Shown here in pieces: positions 9,569-17,655 of a DNA stretch of 64,000 nucleotides (its first letter is position 1; each line of letters opens with the position of its first letter). Location of the stretch: NCBI GenBank assembly GCA_002257025.1, contig NCHA01000010.1, positions 1 through 64,000 of the forward strand, written 5' to 3'. The notes beneath the pieces were generated by a model. That model worked only from the letters and a program-made list of their open reading frames with translations. It made no database searches and was not told where the DNA came from. The DNA is from Sphingobacteriales bacterium 16-39-50 (lineage in GTDB: Bacteria > Bacteroidota > Bacteroidia > Sphingobacteriales > Sphingobacteriaceae). Position numbers and translations under genes: made by a program.

Positions 9569-9600
9569 AAAAAACCGGCCCCCAGGACCGGTTTTTTTTT
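9569..9600. terminator. Intrinsic terminator after the 63-residue gene
   Basis: ACCGG / CCGGT stem with an ACCGGCCCCCAGGACCGGT core, flanked by an A-run on the left and a T-run on the right. On the minus strand it closes the sigma factor/63-residue transcription unit before nth; the symmetry would let it work in both directions. Confidence 0.85.
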
Positions 9601-9607
9601 CAAATTC

Positions 9608-9799
9608 TTACAATGACTTTGAATAATCCAGGATACTGCCTATTGTTTTTTCAGCAGGATTCCTGGCTAATGTGTTCAAATCTGATTTTATTGAGGCGTA
9701 GAACGATTGTTCATCCTCTCCAAGATCGTCAGCGTTTAAGCTACTTTCAGCTTTTGTTTTGGGTAATGAATTTGTTGCAGGGGTAGAAATTTCTATCAT
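9608..9799 (-). CDS. Small acidic hypothetical protein downstream of an ECF sigma factor
   Basis: A 63-residue protein with ATG start at 9799, no membrane segment and no signal peptide. The first 30 residues are polar and acidic (SSLNADDLGEDEQ); the second half (SFYASIKSDLNTLARNPAEKTIGSILDYSKSL) looks amphipathic and helical. It starts 65 bases after the sigma factor stop and ends just before a strong terminator, so the two are probably one transcript. The position of a small partner gene behind an ECF sigma factor suggests a modulator such as an anti-sigma or adaptor, but nothing in the sequence proves it. I do not recognise the family. Confidence 0.72.
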   Translation of the reverse strand: MIEISTPATNSLPKTKAESSLNADDLGEDEQSFYASIKSDLNTLARNPAEKTIGSILDYSKSL

Positions 9800-9864
9800 A
9801 AGCGAATGTTTTTTAGAATTAAACGTAGCTGTAACAGAAATGTTTTGTCAGTCTTAAAATATTT

Positions 9865-10461
9865 TTAATTATTTTTCAAACTTAATTCCCTGGTTAGCAT
9901 CATTTTGCGCAAATTATTTAGTGCATATCGCATACGGCCTAAGGCAGTATTAATACTTACCCCGGTGATGTCTGAAATTTCCTTAAAACTCAAATCACCG
10001 TAATGACGCATAATCAGCACTTCTTTTTGTTCTGAAGGTAAATGGTGGATTAGCCCCCTGAGATCCTGATAAGTTTGTTCACGGATGATCTTGTCTTCAG
10101 TGCTTTCATCATAGAACTTAATAACCTCAAAAATATCGAAGCCTTCAACAGTAGTCACTACTGGAGCACGCTTCACCTTCCTGAAATGATCGATCACAAG
10201 GTTATGTGCAATCCTGATCACCCAGGGTAAAAATTTTCCTTCCTCATTATACCTTCCGGCTTTCAGTGTATTGATAACCTTAATGAAAGTGTCCTGAAAA
10301 ATATCCTCTGCCAGATAAGAATCTTTGACGAGCAGATAAATAGAAGTATATATTTTAGATTTATGTCTGCGAATAAGCTCTTCCAGACTTGGCTCATTGC
10401 CATGGATATATTGATTTACCAGCTCCTGATCGCTAATCGATTGAATATTTATAGTACTCAT
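9865..10461 (-). CDS. ECF-type RNA polymerase sigma factor (sigma-70 family)
   Basis: A 198-residue alternative sigma factor. Region 2 spans about residues 24-95, with the -10 melting/recognition segment around DIFQDTFIKVINTLKAGRYNEEGKFLPW and the RIAHNLVIDHFRK helix. Region 4 spans about 130-185, with HLPSEQKEVLIMRHYGDLSFKEIS and the recognition helix GVSINTALGRMRYAL. There is no region 1 or 3 and no C-terminal extension, so it belongs to the ECF group. No anti-sigma factor with a membrane anchor follows; the only neighbour is the 63-residue protein. Bacteroidota carry many ECF factors, so the regulon cannot be inferred. Confidence 0.95.
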   Translation of the reverse strand: MSTINIQSISDQELVNQYIHGNEPSLEELIRRHKSKIYTSIYLLVKDSYLAEDIFQDTFIKVINTLKAGRYNEEGKFLPWVIRIAHNLVIDHFRKVKRAPVVTTVEGFDIFEVIKFYDESTEDKIIREQTYQDLRGLIHHLPSEQKEVLIMRHYGDLSFKEISDITGVSINTALGRMRYALNNLRKMMLTRELSLKNN

Positions 10462-10633
10462 ACTTTAAATTCTCCTTAATGTAAATTCCCAAAAGATATT
10501 GAAGTAGAGTTTTTTCGATAGCAGGTCTCCTATAAAGATTTAAAATGTTCTGGTTAGTTTTCCAAATGAAGCAAAAATTTTGCCAAAATCAAAGAATATT
10601 TGATCCGCCCTCGATAATAAGTACTTATAGCTG

Positions 10634-10641
10634 TATTTTTG
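10634..10641 (+). promoter_or_regulatory. Putative -7 box for uvrA
   Basis: TATTTTTG fits TAnnTTTG and lies 62 bases before the uvrA ATG. No clear -33 TTG element is seen about 20 bases upstream. Confidence 0.45.
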
Positions 10642-10702
10642 CATTCCGAATTTTGAGATATCTTACATAGATATACGAAAAAAAGCAGTTTGGAGTTTCA
10701 GA

Positions 10703-13507
10703 ATGAATAAAGAGGCGGAAAAAGATCCTAAGAAGTTTATAATCATTAAGGGCGCACGCGTCCATAATCTGAAAAATATTGATGTGGCCATCCCTAAAAA
10801 TAAATTGGTTGTCATTACCGGGATGTCAGGATCGGGTAAATCTTCACTGGCATTCGATACATTGTATGCCGAAGGTCAGCGACGATATGTAGAAAGCCTT
10901 TCCTCTTATGCGAGACAATTTATGGGGCGCATGAATAAGCCCGATGTAGATTATATTAAAGGTATCGCTCCCGCGATTGCTATTGAGCAAAAGGTAATTA
11001 CCAGTAATCCCCGTTCAACGGTTGGCACTTCAACAGAGATCTATGATTACCTCAAATTACTGTTTTCCCGGATAGGGAGGACAGTCTCTCCTGTTTCAGG
11101 AAAAGAAGTGAAAAAGGATACAGTTACTGATGTGATCAATTTTATTTCCGGTCTGGATTCCGGAACCTCAGTAACGGTTTTATGCCCTCTGCATGCTCAC
11201 AACAACCGATCACTTAAGGAGGAATTGGCAGTATTATTACAGAAAGGCTTCACCCGTGTGATGATTAATAATCAATTATCGAAAATTGAAGAACTTTTGG
11301 ATGATCAATCAAGCGGGAATTCCCAATCGGGTGCCGATGTAAATATAAAAATTGTTATCGACAGGGTGTCGGTCTCTGATGACGAGGAGACTTTAAGCAG
11401 ATTGGCAGATTCTGTTCAGACTGCTTTTTTTGAAGGCAGGGGAGATTGCTTGCTGGAAGTTAAGGGTGATATGCATTTATTTTGCGATCGTTTTGAGCTC
11501 GATGGATTACGCTTTGAAGAACCTAGCCCCAATTTTTTTAGCTTTAATAATCCTTTTGGGGCATGTAAACGTTGTGAGGGATATGGTAAGATCATTGGAA
11601 TTGATGAAGATCTGGTAATTCCTGATAAAAGCAAATCTGTTTATGATGGCGCAATTGCACCCTGGAGAGGTGAAAAAATGGGGGAATGGCTTAACAAACT
11701 GGTTAAGAGTGCTCTCAAATTCGATTTTCCGATTCATCGTTCTTATAATCAGCTAAGTGCTGAGCAAAAGCGGTTACTGTGGACAGGAAACGAATATTTC
11801 AGCGGACTTGATGATTTCTTCAAGGAGCTGGAAACTCAAACATTTAAAATTCAGTATAGGGTGATGCTTTCCAGGTACAGGGGAAAGACAAATTGTCCCG
11901 AATGCCTGGGAAGTCGCCTTCGTCAGGATGCTTCTTATGTCAAGATCGCCGGACATTCAATTACCGATATTGTATTGATGCCATTGGATAAGGCTCTTGA
12001 TTTTTTTCAAAGTCTGGAACTGGATGCAACGCAACTAAAGATTGCAAAGCGTTTATTAATGGAAATTACCAATCGCATCAAATTTTTAAATGATGTTGGT
12101 TTGAGCTATCTCACACTTAACAGGTTATCGAATACATTATCAGGAGGTGAATCCCAGCGGATTAACCTGGCCACTTCTTTAGGCAGCTCACTGGTTGGCT
12201 CGGTCTATGTACTCGATGAGCCTAGTATCGGCCTGCATCCAAGGGATACTCATCGTCTGATTGAAGTATTACGCTCATTAAGGGATGTTGGAAATACTGT
12301 TCTGGTTGTAGAACATGAAGAAGAGATCATGCATGCTGCTGATCATATCATTGATATTGGCCCTGAAGCAGGAACCCATGGTGGTAACCTGGTGTTTACC
12401 GGCAGTTTTGCTGAAATTTTGAAAGATGAGCAAAGTCTGACCGGGCAGTATTTGAGCGGTAGACAATCCATCGCCATACCATCACAGCGCCGTAAATGGA
12501 GTGATTTTATTGAAATTAAAGGCGCCCGTGAAAATAATCTGAAAGAGGTTGATGTCAAATTCCCTTTGAATGTTCTTACTGTAGTTTCCGGGGTGTCAGG
12601 TTCAGGAAAAACTTCCCTTGTTAAACGAATATTACAGCCTGCGGTTCAGAAAGCGATTGGTAATTATTCGGGAGAACAGACAGGAGCCTATGATGCTATT
12701 GGCGGTGATTTCAATAAGATTGAACAGGTTGAGGTTGTAGATCAGAATCCGATAGGGCGTTCCTCTCGCTCAAATCCGGTGACCTATGTCAAGGCATGGG
12801 ACGAGATCAGGAATCTGTTTGCTTCACAGGGTCTTGCAAAAGCCGGTGGACTTAAGCCTTCTGCTTTTTCATTTAATGTTGAAGGGGGGCGTTGTGATGT
12901 TTGTCAGGGTGAAGGTGAAGTAAAAATTGAAATGCAGTTCATGGCAGATATTTACCTGCCATGCGAAGCCTGCGAAGGAAAGCGATTCAAGCAGCATGTA
13001 CTGGATGTAACCTATAAAGAGAAGAATGTTTTCGAAGTATTGGATATGACCATAGATGAGGCCCTTCAGTTCTTTGAGCATGAACCAAAAATTCTTGCGA
13101 AGATCAAGCCTCTTGCAGATGTGGGTTTGGGATATGTGCATCTGGGTCAATCTTCAAATACTCTCTCAGGTGGAGAAGCACAGCGTATCAAACTTGCCTC
13201 TTTCCTTGTCAAAGGAAACAATAGCAGCAAAACCCTGTTCATTTTTGATGAGCCAACAACTGGTCTCCATTTTCATGACATTAAAAAACTATTGAAATCT
13301 TTCGATGCTTTGATTGTTCAGGGCAATACAATTATTGTTATTGAACATAATATGGATGTGATTAAATGCGCCGACTGGGTGATTGATATTGGTCCCGAAG
13401 GAGGAGATAAAGGCGGTACGGTTGTTTTTGAAGGCATTCCTGAAGATTTAATCAAAGAGAAAAACTCTTACACAGGAAAATTTTTGAAGGAGAGGTTTAA
13501 AGCTTAA
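10703..13507 (+). CDS. uvrA: UvrABC excinuclease subunit A
   Basis: Damage-scanning ATPase of nucleotide excision repair, loading UvrB at lesions. The 934 residues contain two ABC modules: Walker A GMSGSGKSS at 40-48, signature LSGGESQRI, Walker B VYVLDEPSIGLHPRD, then a second set with GVSGSGKTS, LSGGEAQRI and LFIFDEPTTGLHFHD. The UvrB/insertion region lies between. The C-terminal module zinc finger is complete (GGRCDVCQGEGE ... PCEACEGKR). The first zinc site is incomplete: C261 is followed by DRF where a second Cys would be, while C288 and C291 are present; similar degeneration is familiar in Bacteroidota UvrA. Monocistronic by position. Confidence 0.97.
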   Translation: MNKEAEKDPKKFIIIKGARVHNLKNIDVAIPKNKLVVITGMSGSGKSSLAFDTLYAEGQRRYVESLSSYARQFMGRMNKPDVDYIKGIAPAIAIEQKVITSNPRSTVGTSTEIYDYLKLLFSRIGRTVSPVSGKEVKKDTVTDVINFISGLDSGTSVTVLCPLHAHNNRSLKEELAVLLQKGFTRVMINNQLSKIEELLDDQSSGNSQSGADVNIKIVIDRVSVSDDEETLSRLADSVQTAFFEGRGDCLLEVKGDMHLFCDRFELDGLRFEEPSPNFFSFNNPFGACKRCEGYGKIIGIDEDLVIPDKSKSVYDGAIAPWRGEKMGEWLNKLVKSALKFDFPIHRSYNQLSAEQKRLLWTGNEYFSGLDDFFKELETQTFKIQYRVMLSRYRGKTNCPECLGSRLRQDASYVKIAGHSITDIVLMPLDKALDFFQSLELDATQLKIAKRLLMEITNRIKFLNDVGLSYLTLNRLSNTLSGGESQRINLATSLGSSLVGSVYVLDEPSIGLHPRDTHRLIEVLRSLRDVGNTVLVVEHEEEIMHAADHIIDIGPEAGTHGGNLVFTGSFAEILKDEQSLTGQYLSGRQSIAIPSQRRKWSDFIEIKGARENNLKEVDVKFPLNVLTVVSGVSGSGKTSLVKRILQPAVQKAIGNYSGEQTGAYDAIGGDFNKIEQVEVVDQNPIGRSSRSNPVTYVKAWDEIRNLFASQGLAKAGGLKPSAFSFNVEGGRCDVCQGEGEVKIEMQFMADIYLPCEACEGKRFKQHVLDVTYKEKNVFEVLDMTIDEALQFFEHEPKILAKIKPLADVGLGYVHLGQSSNTLSGGEAQRIKLASFLVKGNNSSKTLFIFDEPTTGLHFHDIKKLLKSFDALIVQGNTIIVIEHNMDVIKCADWVIDIGPEGGDKGGTVVFEGIPEDLIKEKNSYTGKFLKERFKA

Positions 13508-13554
13508 GGTTTTTTGCAAGATTCCGGTTCAGTATTGTTGCAATACTATTATTT

Positions 13555-13778
13555 TAACGTGAACTCGACATAATAGTTAAAAACCGCATACCTGCCTGCT
13601 GGCAGGCAGGGAAACATAGCATTTTATAGCTGCTAACCTTAATTTTAGACATAGATAGCCTTGAAGCTTTGCTTCAATTTATGTGGTTTTCAATCTATGT
13701 TCCCTTTCAAGCATAGGATAAGTCAATCTATGTGGTTAAATATTAATCTTTAGATATTTATAAATGGAACTCACGTTA
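13555..13778. repeat. MITE-like element with TAACGTGA terminal inverted repeats
   Basis: Left end TAACGTGAACTCGA (13555-13568) and right end TGGAACTCACGTTA (13765-13778) are inverted copies matching at 11 of 14 positions. The 224-base interior has no open frame and includes repeated ATCTATGT/CATAGAT words in both orientations. TTTT flanks both ends and could be a target duplication, though in AT-rich sequence this is weak. A non-autonomous repeat is inferred; only comparison with other copies would confirm it. Confidence 0.5.
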
Positions 13779-13917
13779 TTTTAATACCATGTTTGATTAT
13801 TTTAAGTAAAGCAGGGGCAGTGGTAATCGGGGAATTTGTTCCGGTGCTCTGCTTTAGTTTTTTGCTGTCAAAAAATCGTACAAGACAAAAAACCTTCTCG
13901 CAAAAAAGCTATCGCTG

Positions 13918-13956
13918 CCGCCCCGGTTTAGTGTACTTGGGGCGGTTTTCTTTTGT
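13918..13956 (+). terminator. GC-rich hairpin with T-rich tail
   Basis: CCGCCCC pairs with GGGGCGG across a 14-base loop, followed by TTTTCTTTT. It has intrinsic-terminator form but no adjacent plus-strand gene, so it may end a small RNA or be part of the repeat cluster. Confidence 0.5.
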
Positions 13957-14031
13957 CAATTACTATTAAGGAATAATTTCATTAATAAGAATTTTGGTCC
14001 AAATAAATAACCACTGACCCTGCCATCTAAA

Positions 14032-14116
14032 CGGGATCGAAGCGACAGCCTTTTGCCGGATTCAATTAAGCCGATTAAAACAAAATTTAAAGGCAAAAGC
14101 TATAGCGAAGAGCCCG
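14032..14116. repeat. Long imperfect inverted repeat
   Basis: CGGG ... CTTTTGCC (14032-14057) is inverted as GGCAAAAG ... CCCG (14092-14116). The inner 8-bp arm is perfect, and the outer arm holds similar GCGACAGC / GCTATAGC words. It looks like one of the dispersed palindromic units that Bacteroidota carry between genes. No frame crosses it. Confidence 0.5.
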
Positions 14117-14225
14117 ATTGACACAAACAAAAGACACAGGTATTGCTTTTCAAATTAAAATCTTAAGGTAAATTTGCGATAATTTGATCCTCTTCAATAA
14201 AGAAATTATCGCTAATTTCTCCCAA

Positions 14226-15323
14226 TCATCTGATTGCCAGCTTATTTTCCTTGAATTTCTCTATCAGATAATCCGCATAACGTAAAAATCCCAGATCGGT
14301 CAGGTGGGTTCCATCAACTGTACCCTCATAATCCGTTCCGATTGAACCTGCTGCACTGATGTAAATAAGATCTTTCATGCCTCCTTTTACCAATTTATCG
14401 AATTCTGTTTTTAAAGCCTGATTCTTCTCATTCATGCTATTTTTCAAAGATGCCTGAAAAATGGCTCTTGTATACTCCACATTTTCGACAAACACAATTG
14501 GTGTTTTTGGGTTTTTCGCACGGATAGCTTTGGCTAATGGAATAACACTGTCGGTCACTTGTTTTGCGGTCATATTTGGCAGACAGTCAATAACATAATA
14601 GGAGGCCTTTATGCCAGAAATAAGCTCAGCCATTGGAGGATCCATTCTTCCGTTTCCGCTAAACCCAAAATTGATACAATCCACATTCAACTTTCTGGAG
14701 ATGATGCTTGTAAACACCATTCCTGGTCTTGAAGCACATCCACCCTGTAAAATACTGGTTCCGTAAAAAACAATTGGGAGCTTTTTATCAGCAGCAGGCT
14801 TCGAAATTGTACTGCCACTTTCTATTCCAATTTCCACTTTGGTTGTGCCATCATATAGGGGTAAATAGAGCTTATATTCTCTTTCACCAGGACTAAGACC
14901 ACTGATAAGAGAAGCCTCATTTTCCTTTGCGGTTGGTCTGCCTGTATTTACATAGGTCCATACTCCGTTAACTTTGCAATACAAATCAACACCTTTTATG
15001 CCCGTTTCGGCCATATGGTTCATCTTTGTATCATTCAGCAAGGCCCACTTTACTTTTACAGAAGAGGAGTTGGAATTGAATCTTAAGGAGATTCCGGCAG
15101 AGTTTTTTGACAGATCCCAAACTGGCTTTCTGACTTTATCCTTGTAGGATGCTGGTAAACGGTCGTACGGACTTTCTTTTTCAGACTCTGCAACTCCGGT
15201 GCCCTCGATTAAGAAGGATTCTTTTCCATAATAGGTTGTATTATCTTTTTTGGCAGGGCTTTCCTGAGAAATGGCTGAAGAGCTGATAAAGCAGAGGAGC
15301 AGAATGCAAATGAATTTACGCAT
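14226..15323 (-). CDS. Secreted SGNH/GDSL hydrolase with GxDLY N-terminal domain
   Basis: A 365-residue exported esterase. The start chosen is the ATG at 15323, because residues 1-20 (MRKFICILLLCFISSSAISQ) then form a clean signal peptide; an upstream in-frame ATG adds 19 polar residues ahead of it and is unlikely. Residues 30-170 form a beta-rich accessory domain containing GVDLY (111-115), the hallmark of the GxDLY family that precedes this hydrolase type. The SGNH domain follows: Ser190 in YGTS, the Gly block FGFSGNG (220-225) and the late Asp/His pair in DGTHLTD (337-343). Likely a carbohydrate or lipid esterase; substrate unknown. Monocistronic, with a promoter probably in the 206-base divergent gap before the MFS gene. 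Confidence 0.85.
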   Translation of the reverse strand: MRKFICILLLCFISSSAISQESPAKKDNTTYYGKESFLIEGTGVAESEKESPYDRLPASYKDKVRKPVWDLSKNSAGISLRFNSNSSSVKVKWALLNDTKMNHMAETGIKGVDLYCKVNGVWTYVNTGRPTAKENEASLISGLSPGEREYKLYLPLYDGTTKVEIGIESGSTISKPAADKKLPIVFYGTSILQGGCASRPGMVFTSIISRKLNVDCINFGFSGNGRMDPPMAELISGIKASYYVIDCLPNMTAKQVTDSVIPLAKAIRAKNPKTPIVFVENVEYTRAIFQASLKNSMNEKNQALKTEFDKLVKGGMKDLIYISAAGSIGTDYEGTVDGTHLTDLGFLRYADYLIEKFKENKLAIR

Positions 15324-15529
15324 GGTTTTGTTTTTTTCTAATGTGTGATTAAATATAGGATTAGAATGATTAAGGAACAAGAAGCAGTTTAAGCGATTTT
15401 TATCTGTCGCGCGTACCCGGTTCAGATAATTAGCTTTGATATTTCATCTGGATTGAATGTATAAACCATTATCTTGCAACGCCAAATTCATATTGGTAAA
15501 AGAGACATGATCAGTTATACAATTTCAGG

Positions 15530-16765
15530 ATGAGTACAGAAGCTACAGACATAAAGCTGAAATTCTCATCATATGAAATTTTTGTAATACTGATCCTTAC
15601 TCTTACTCAGTTTACGGTTGTTCTCGATTTTATCGTGATTTCTCCACTCGGCGATCTCCTGATGAAATCCATGAACCTGAGTACCACCCAGTTTGGATTG
15701 TCTGTATCAGCATACGCCTTCAGTGCCGGATTTTCGGGCCTGATGACCGCCGGTTTCGCTGATCGTTTCGACAGAAAGAAATTGCTTTTATTTTTTTATG
15801 TAGGCTTCATAGTTGGTACACTTTTCTGTGGTTTAAGCAATACTTATCCTATGCTTTTGGCTGCACGTATTTTCACCGGTTTATTTGGGGGAGTGATTGG
15901 TTCAATTTCAATGGCTATTGTTTCAGACTTGTTTCCACTCGAGAAAAGGGGCAGAGTGTTTGGCTTCCTGCAGATGGGTTTTGGAGCAAGTCAGGTTTTA
16001 GGAATTCCATTAAGTCTATATATCGCGAATATCTGGGGCTGGCAATCGCCATTTCTGATGATTGTGGCATTGTCAATCCTTGTTTGGCTCTTTATTGTTT
16101 TCAAATTGAGGCCCGTTACTGAGCACCTTGAGCAAAAAAGTGAAGAGCATGCGATTGCTCATTTATGGCAGACACTGACTTTACGTAAATATCGTATAGG
16201 CTTTCTGGCAACAGCATTTCTTTCTTTGGGAAGTTTTATGATGATGCCCTGGGGGAGTGCATATGTGATCAATAATTTGAAAATTACTGCTCAACAACTC
16301 CCATTTATCTATATGGCTTCCGGAGTTTGCACGCTTACCATAATGCCGATAGTTGGAAAATTAAGCGATCGTTTCGATAAATTCCATCTGTTTACCATTG
16401 CATCAATGATTCTGGTCGTTGTAATCACTATTTATGCGAATCTCGGACCAGTTTCCTTCTGGATCGTTCTGGTCATGAACCTTGGTCTGCAGGTGGGCTT
16501 TATGAGCCGGATGGTTCCCTCTATTGCACTTACCTCAGCCTTGCCTCAAAAAAAGGACCGTGGGGCATTCATGGGAATAAATTCATCGCTTCAGCAGATC
16601 GCCGGTGGAATTGCCGCAGCCCTTGGTGGGATGATTGTTGTTCAGAATGATAAATTTAGTCCTCTTGAACATTATGACACTCTTGTCTATGTTGTGGTCC
16701 TGCTTTCAATAATTTCTGTTTTTTTACTTTTAAGGGTAAGCAGAATTATAAAGAATAACGATTGA
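15530..16765 (+). CDS. Major facilitator superfamily transporter
   Basis: A 411-residue integral membrane protein with twelve hydrophobic segments in two halves, typical of MFS drug or metabolite exporters. The motif-A-like loop between helices 2 and 3 reads GFADRFDRKKLLL, and GKLSDRFDKFHLF gives the matching loop in the second half. The central cytoplasmic loop (residues about 195-215, EHLEQKSEEHA) separates the halves. Helix 1 contains VVLDFIVISPLGDLL, a pattern found in the DHA1-type group. The transported substrate cannot be inferred. The gene stands alone between the divergent SGNH hydrolase and the Rrf2 regulator. Confidence 0.9.
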   Translation: MSTEATDIKLKFSSYEIFVILILTLTQFTVVLDFIVISPLGDLLMKSMNLSTTQFGLSVSAYAFSAGFSGLMTAGFADRFDRKKLLLFFYVGFIVGTLFCGLSNTYPMLLAARIFTGLFGGVIGSISMAIVSDLFPLEKRGRVFGFLQMGFGASQVLGIPLSLYIANIWGWQSPFLMIVALSILVWLFIVFKLRPVTEHLEQKSEEHAIAHLWQTLTLRKYRIGFLATAFLSLGSFMMMPWGSAYVINNLKITAQQLPFIYMASGVCTLTIMPIVGKLSDRFDKFHLFTIASMILVVVITIYANLGPVSFWIVLVMNLGLQVGFMSRMVPSIALTSALPQKKDRGAFMGINSSLQQIAGGIAAALGGMIVVQNDKFSPLEHYDTLVYVVVLLSIISVFLLLRVSRIIKNND

Positions 16766-16774
16766 TTAGAATCA

Positions 16775-16890
16775 AGTATCAAGTATCAAGAGCCAGGAAC
16801 CAAGATCAACGATAAAGGACAAGACGTTCATATCTCAGACCTCAGACCTCCGATCTCAGACCTCCGACTTCAGCCCTCATATCTCAATCT
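16775..16890. repeat. Low-complexity short tandem words
   Basis: After the MFS gene come repeats of ATCAAGT (ATCAAGTATCAAGTATCAAG) and then multiple degenerate copies of CAGACCTC/CCGATCTC/CTCAGACCTC. These are polypyrimidine-biased simple repeats without a coding frame; their slippage-prone structure is the only visible property. Confidence 0.6.
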
Positions 16891-17004
16891 CAAATCTAAT
16901 TTCGTATCTTAAACATTTTCAAGCTCTGAATCATAGCAGAATTTGGAGATGAATTGAAAAAGAAATTGTGTTTATTTGTATGATAAAAAGAGCCTTCAAA
17001 ATTT

Positions 17005-17448
17005 ATGCTTTCTAAAAAGACCCGTTATGCTTTAAAAGCCCTCGTAGTTTTGGGGAAGAATTTTGGAGGTGTACCTATTCAAATTTCGAAAATTGCCTCT
17101 GAAGAGCACATTCCTAAGAAGTTTCTGGAGCAAATTCTTCTCGACCTTAGAAATGCAGGTCTCTTATACAGTAAAAAAGGTTCGGGCGGTGGTTATGGAC
17201 TTGTAAAAGATCCTGCAGAAATTTCGGTGGTACAGATCTTGCGTCTTACCGGTGGGCCCGTTGCCCTTCTCCCCTGTGTCAGTCTCAATTTTTACCAGAA
17301 ATGCGATGAATGTGACAATGAAGAAACTTGCGGTGTAAGAGATGTTTTTGTAGATGTGAGGGATGCTACAGTTAAGATTTTAAGTGAAACAAGTATTGCA
17401 GATGTGATAAAAAGAGAGAAGAATTTAATAGAAAATTATACGCAATAA
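17005..17448 (+). CDS. Rrf2-family transcriptional regulator (IscR/CymR-like)
   Basis: A 147-residue DNA-binding protein. Residues 1-60 form the Rrf2 winged helix (KKTRYALKALVVLG, IASEEHIPKKFLEQILLDLRNAGLLYSKKGSGGGY). Cysteines C91, C100, C103 and C109 lie in the region that holds the Fe-S ligands of IscR-type members, so a redox or Fe-S sensing role is possible; CymR-type members instead sense cysteine supply through CysK. It precedes the whole sulfate assimilation cluster on the same strand, which strongly suggests it regulates it. It ends 54 bases before the leader peptide ORF, so sulfur genes probably use their own promoter. Confidence 0.93.
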   Translation: MLSKKTRYALKALVVLGKNFGGVPIQISKIASEEHIPKKFLEQILLDLRNAGLLYSKKGSGGGYGLVKDPAEISVVQILRLTGGPVALLPCVSLNFYQKCDECDNEETCGVRDVFVDVRDATVKILSETSIADVIKREKNLIENYTQ

Positions 17449-17490
17449 TTTTTTTTCAAAAAAAGTCTACTAAATCTATATGCTTTGTAT

Positions 17491-17498
17491 TATATTTG
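17491..17498 (+). promoter_or_regulatory. Putative -7 box for the sulfur operon leader
   Basis: TATATTTG matches TAnnTTTG exactly. Typical spacing places transcription start at about 17502-17503, which is the first base of the leader peptide ATG, so the leader mRNA would be leaderless or nearly so. No obvious -33 element is seen. Confidence 0.55.
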
Positions 17499-17502
17499 CC
17501 CA

Positions 17503-17577
17503 ATGAAAAAATTAAGCCTTTATGTTTTCAATGAAATAACAATGAATTGTTGTTATATGGGCATAATTAATCATTGA
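17503..17577 (+). CDS. Leader peptide with tandem Cys codons (24 residues)
   Basis: ATG at 17503 opens 24 codons ending in TGA at 17575-17577. Residues 14-19 read MNCCYM: two adjacent Cys codons (17548-17553) flanked by Met codons. The Cys codons lie in the 3' arm of a small hairpin (ATAACAA at 17536-17542 with TTGTTAT at 17550-17556). A strong terminator follows at 17614-17647, directly before sulfite reductase. Position, codon content and terminator together are the classical signature of a ribosome-mediated transcription attenuator for cysteine or sulfur supply. This is inference from sequence; alternative pairing with the terminator arm is only 4-5 bases (GAGG 17576-17579 or GAAGA 17579-17583), so the antiterminator is not obvious. 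Confidence 0.6.
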   Translation: MKKLSLYVFNEITMNCCYMGIINH

Positions 17578-17613
17578 GGAAGACCAGACATAAAATAATT
17601 TATTATATGCATG

Positions 17614-17647
17614 AACCTCTTCAAACATTAGAAGAGGTTTTTTTTTG
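17614..17647 (+). terminator. Intrinsic terminator in the sulfite reductase leader
   Basis: Perfect 9-bp stem AACCTCTTC / GAAGAGGTT with an 8-base loop and a following run of T residues, ending 8 bases before the sulfite reductase ATG. A terminator so close to a start codon can only be conditional or serve an upstream transcript, which supports an attenuation role. Confidence 0.88.
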
Positions 17648-17655
17648 AAATATAA

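Larger units (their letters stand above)
13508..14225. other. 718-base gap rich in palindromic repeats
   Basis: No convincing coding frame. It contains, in order: a small palindrome CCTGCCTGCTGGCAGGCAGG near 13591, a MITE-like unit at 13555-13778, a hairpin around 13807-13857 (AAAGCAG ... CTGCTTT followed by a T-run), a GC-rich terminator-like hairpin at 13918-13956, and an imperfect inverted repeat at 14032-14116. These elements explain most of the length. The left part may hold the uvrA terminator; nothing else is recognised. Confidence 0.7.

Noticed and set aside
17449..17655. SAM or other known riboswitch in the sulfur leader
   Set aside because: No recognisable SAM riboswitch core; the Cys-codon ORF explains the leader better.
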